A stretch of DNA of 17,040 bases, taken from positions 1 to 17,040 of the forward strand of contig CAZTKP010000048.1 in NCBI GenBank assembly GCA_964614215.1, read 5' to 3'. A program made the position numbers and the translations under genes. The DNA comes from CAZTKP01 sp964614215 (GTDB taxonomy: Bacteria; UBP6; UBA1177). The notes below the pieces were generated by a model that was not told where the DNA came from, searched no databases, and saw only the letters and a list, made by a program, of their open reading frames with translations. Every line of letters starts with the position of its first letter. Positions within the stretch are counted from its first letter, which is position 1. Of this stretch, positions 14,926 to 17,040 are shown one piece after another.

Positions 14926-15880
14926 TGTCCCGGCCGGTAGAATTTGCCTCTTCTTGAGATTTAATGCAGATATCCATCTTCTTCTTCAGACCTGCTTCAT
15001 CATCATTAGAATTTTTTATGACCATAAAGACTATTGCGGCAGCGGCAATAGCGGCGAGAACTGCGGCTCCGATTATGATGTGTGCCGTTTTAAGGCCCGC
15101 CATCTTCTTTACCTGTGTAACTTCGCCGTCCTCTTCATCGTGAACACTTTTTATTTTATTGCCTTTGATATCTTTTCTTAACCTTTCCTTTCTGGCCTCT
15201 TCTGCTATACGGAGATACGGAATAGGATCATATTCCTCACCTTTCTCAATGAACTCGAACTCGAACTCATCCACTTTGAACTCATCACCGTTCCTCATGT
15301 CGACAGAGTCGATCTCCATGTCATTAACGACTAACGAATACTTAGCGGAATAATCCCCCTTCACGAGGAGATAGATGTTGCCGTCAAAAATGAGTTTTGA
15401 ATGAACTTCAGGGATATTATCGGAATACAGGTAAATATCAGCACTTGGATGCGAACCGATTACAGTCTCAGCACCTTTAAGAGAAAAGACTTTTCCTCCT
15501 ATCGACCCTGATTTGGCAAGAATAATATCCTCCGGCGCAACGGTCTTTCCTGATTTCTCTATCGCAGCCGTCTTAAGCTTACTGTCCTCGTCCTGTTCAA
15601 GATAGATGTTGTAGTCACCTACAGTGATAACGTCACCCACAAAGATCTCAAGACGGTCATTTATCTCTCTGTCATTGACAAACGTATGGTTGTAACTGTC
15701 CCTGTCCTCAATAATTATTCTGTTATCAACGATCTCCAGCTGGAAATGATGCCTCGAGACATTTCTTTCTCCGAGAACCAGATCATTGTTCACCGCTCTT
15801 CCTGCAGCAATATAATTACCCGAGAAATCATAGACCTTCAGCTCATTCCGATCATTTTCAACAATAAGTTTTAAGACCAT
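14915..15880 (-). CDS. Membrane protein with two FHA domains
   Basis: The 321-aa protein has a first FHA domain (about 1-95) with G27-R28, NNDLVL and S42-R43-H44, the residues that bind phosphothreonine. A second FHA-like domain (about 125-212) keeps the fold marks (IGSHPSADIYL, VVNDMEI, NGDEFKV) but has GS where the key arginine should be and EVH in place of SRH, so it probably does not bind phosphothreonine. A charged linker, one transmembrane helix at 266-288 and a short tail follow, so the FHA domains face the cytoplasm. It is the likely reader for the kinase encoded downstream. GAGGT lies upstream of the ATG. The unrecognised 355-aa gene precedes it by 32 bases. Confidence 0.9.
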   Translation of the reverse strand: MVLKLIVENDRNELKVYDFSGNYIAAGRAVNNDLVLGERNVSRHHFQLEIVDNRIIIEDRDSYNHTFVNDREINDRLEIFVGDVITVGDYNIYLEQDEDSKLKTAAIEKSGKTVAPEDIILAKSGSIGGKVFSLKGAETVIGSHPSADIYLYSDNIPEVHSKLIFDGNIYLLVKGDYSAKYSLVVNDMEIDSVDMRNGDEFKVDEFEFEFIEKGEEYDPIPYLRIAEEARKERLRKDIKGNKIKSVHDEEDGEVTQVKKMAGLKTAHIIIGAAVLAAIAAAAIVFMVIKNSNDDEAGLKKKMDICIKSQEEANSTGRDSAA

Positions 15881-15912
15881 TTTTACCTCGTATTAAAAAA
15901 GGTTGCTTACTA

Positions 15913-16980
15913 TTATCTATATTTTTCTAGCATTTTGTCAATTCTGTAGGCCATCTCTTTTAAATTTCTATCTCCCGCATCGGTCATCGCAAGATAATTC
16001 TTGAGTCTGGGAACAATTGTGTCAGACATTTCGTTACCGAAAACACTTTCAGCTACTTTCAAAAGAAGTTTAAGGAGTTCATCAAGATAAAGATGATAAT
16101 GGCCGAACCTATACTCAACAGAGATGTAGCGCCTCTCATCAAAGAGTGCGTTCCAGTTCACAGTTCCTGTTTCACTTGAATAAGAGACCGTTGAATACAG
16201 CGGATAGTACTTTTTCTTCAGTGCATTGAAGACCGAATTGGAAACATCAAGCATCTGACTGTCGTCCAGTCTCATCTTCAGCATTTTATATATGAGCTCA
16301 AAAATATCTATATAACAGAGCACCATTGTGATTATAGGGTCATTCTGAAGAAACTGCTGCTCTCTTCTTTCCGGATTTTCGACCAATCCGGTCTTGAAGG
16401 TCTTGAAAATAATATAGGAGTCAAGAGACCTCATAGAGTTCATGTAACTCGTAAAAGCTTCAGCTGTCCTATCGACGGCGTACGATCTTGTATCCGGATG
16501 ATAGTAGCTCATGTACGAAAAATCACCGTTACTGAACACGGCCGTATTCATAACGGAACCATGTTTTACACCTAAAATCCCGCTTAGTCTTTCAGCTTCG
16601 ATGAAACCCACGAGCCTTTTCATATCGGTAAGTTTGTGCGGTGCAGAAAAGGTCACAGGCATCTTAAAGAAGGCCTCAAGATGCATAACAAGGTCCGGAT
16701 CCTCTATCGCATTGAGATAGATATCCATATTATCCGAATCAAGTATCGAGAAAAAACTGATATTTTTCGGCAGCTGGGCACCTACAGAATTAGAAAATGC
16801 AGTAAGAGCAACCGGTTTGTTCTTCTTAAGCAGAATATAACCTGTACCGTCTTTTGTAACACAGAACACCATCCCCCCGGCAACGTTCTCAAACCTGAAT
16901 GTATCATTAACGAGACTCGGAATGAAAGTACTGTCAAAACCGTTTATATAAAGCAGATTTCTTTCAAATGGAAGCAGCAT
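15913..16980 (-). CDS. Unrecognised 355-aa protein, first gene of the signalling operon
   Basis: I do not recognise this protein. It has no clear signal peptide or membrane helix and should be cytoplasmic. Two segments resemble each other: about 35-62 (GGMVFCVTKDGTGYILLKKNKPVA) and about 124-157 (GFIEAERLSGILGVKHGSVMNTAVFSNGDF). Each is a strand pair followed by a short turn and another strand, a pattern like DUF4388-type domains found next to bacterial signalling genes; this is by eye only. The C-terminal half (about 215-355) is helical. The ATG follows a good promoter, with only a weak GGTG as ribosome binding site. It precedes the FHA gene. Confidence 0.6.
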   Translation of the reverse strand: MLLPFERNLLYINGFDSTFIPSLVNDTFRFENVAGGMVFCVTKDGTGYILLKKNKPVALTAFSNSVGAQLPKNISFFSILDSDNMDIYLNAIEDPDLVMHLEAFFKMPVTFSAPHKLTDMKRLVGFIEAERLSGILGVKHGSVMNTAVFSNGDFSYMSYYHPDTRSYAVDRTAEAFTSYMNSMRSLDSYIIFKTFKTGLVENPERREQQFLQNDPIITMVLCYIDIFELIYKMLKMRLDDSQMLDVSNSVFNALKKKYYPLYSTVSYSSETGTVNWNALFDERRYISVEYRFGHYHLYLDELLKLLLKVAESVFGNEMSDTIVPRLKNYLAMTDAGDRNLKEMAYRIDKMLEKYR

Positions 16981-17009
16981 TATAACACCATAAAAACTTT
17001 TTACCGCAA

Positions 17010-17038
17010 CTTATAGCATTTATGGGTATTTTTGTAAA
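17010..17038 (-). promoter_or_regulatory. Probable promoter of the long minus-strand operon
   Basis: On the minus strand TTTACA (17038-17033) and TATAAG (17015-17010) are exactly 17 bases apart, 29 bases ahead of the first ATG. No other break larger than about 70 bases occurs before the end of the operon near 5298, so this may drive up to ten genes. The window ends here, so an upstream gene in the same transcript cannot be excluded. Confidence 0.55.
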
Positions 17039-17040
17039 AT

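Noticed and set aside
15250..15275. Short tandem repeat of GAACTC type in the FHA gene
   Set aside because: It encodes an EFEFEF strand of the second FHA domain; ordinary coding sequence, too short to be a repeat element.
1..17040. Mobile elements, CRISPR arrays, attachment sites, phage genes
   Set aside because: No transposase, integrase, regularly spaced repeats or terminal inverted repeats were seen; the tRNA-Pro has no duplicated 3' end nearby.

Overview
The window is a gene-dense, AT-leaning bacterial chromosome segment with no mobile-element, phage or CRISPR signature. It suggests a Gram-negative (diderm) bacterium: there is a large lipoprotein with a lipobox, a PEGA-domain Ser/Thr kinase of the type common in Myxococcota/Bdellovibrionota-like lineages, FHA proteins, a DUF3857-transglutaminase protein, and a small FMN-barrel protein of a type I associate with former Deltaproteobacteria. 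The phylum cannot be fixed from sequence alone; a low-GC delta-like or candidate-phylum genome is my best guess.

Left part (1-2835): an M29 aminopeptidase runs off the left edge on the minus strand. It is divergent from a plus-strand pair, a DUF89/ARMT1-like metal phosphatase and a PNPOx-like FMN-barrel protein. Converging on that pair is a small minus-strand operon of a zinc-ribbon membrane protein and an unrecognised protein.

Middle (2898-5299): a minus-strand unit runs tRNA-Pro(CGG), then a membrane-anchored unknown protein, then a TtcA-type tRNA thiolase. It is divergent from lexA, which has a near-consensus promoter and a clear intrinsic terminator.

Right part (5298-16980): nine minus-strand genes, tightly spaced and often overlapping, read as one long operon with a good promoter at the right edge. 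The order is an unrecognised 355-aa protein, a dual-FHA membrane protein, mtnA, a 1159-aa TPR/transglutaminase lipoprotein, a ParA/MinD-like protein whose P-loop lysine is replaced by Thr, a degenerate J-domain/RodZ-type HTH protein, a PEGA Ser/Thr kinase, an Hsp33-like redox chaperone and NAD kinase. A tenth gene, a possible degenerate RNase H-fold protein, follows nadK behind a large imperfect inverted repeat.

The most interesting content is this right-hand operon. A phospho-signalling set (kinase writer, FHA reader) sits with a probable pseudo-ParA, a J-like/HTH adaptor and a large outer-surface or periplasmic lipoprotein, interleaved with metabolic and stress genes (mtnA, hslO-like, nadK). 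The pairing of writer, reader and positioning-type ATPase is seen in the sequence; that they form one system is inference.
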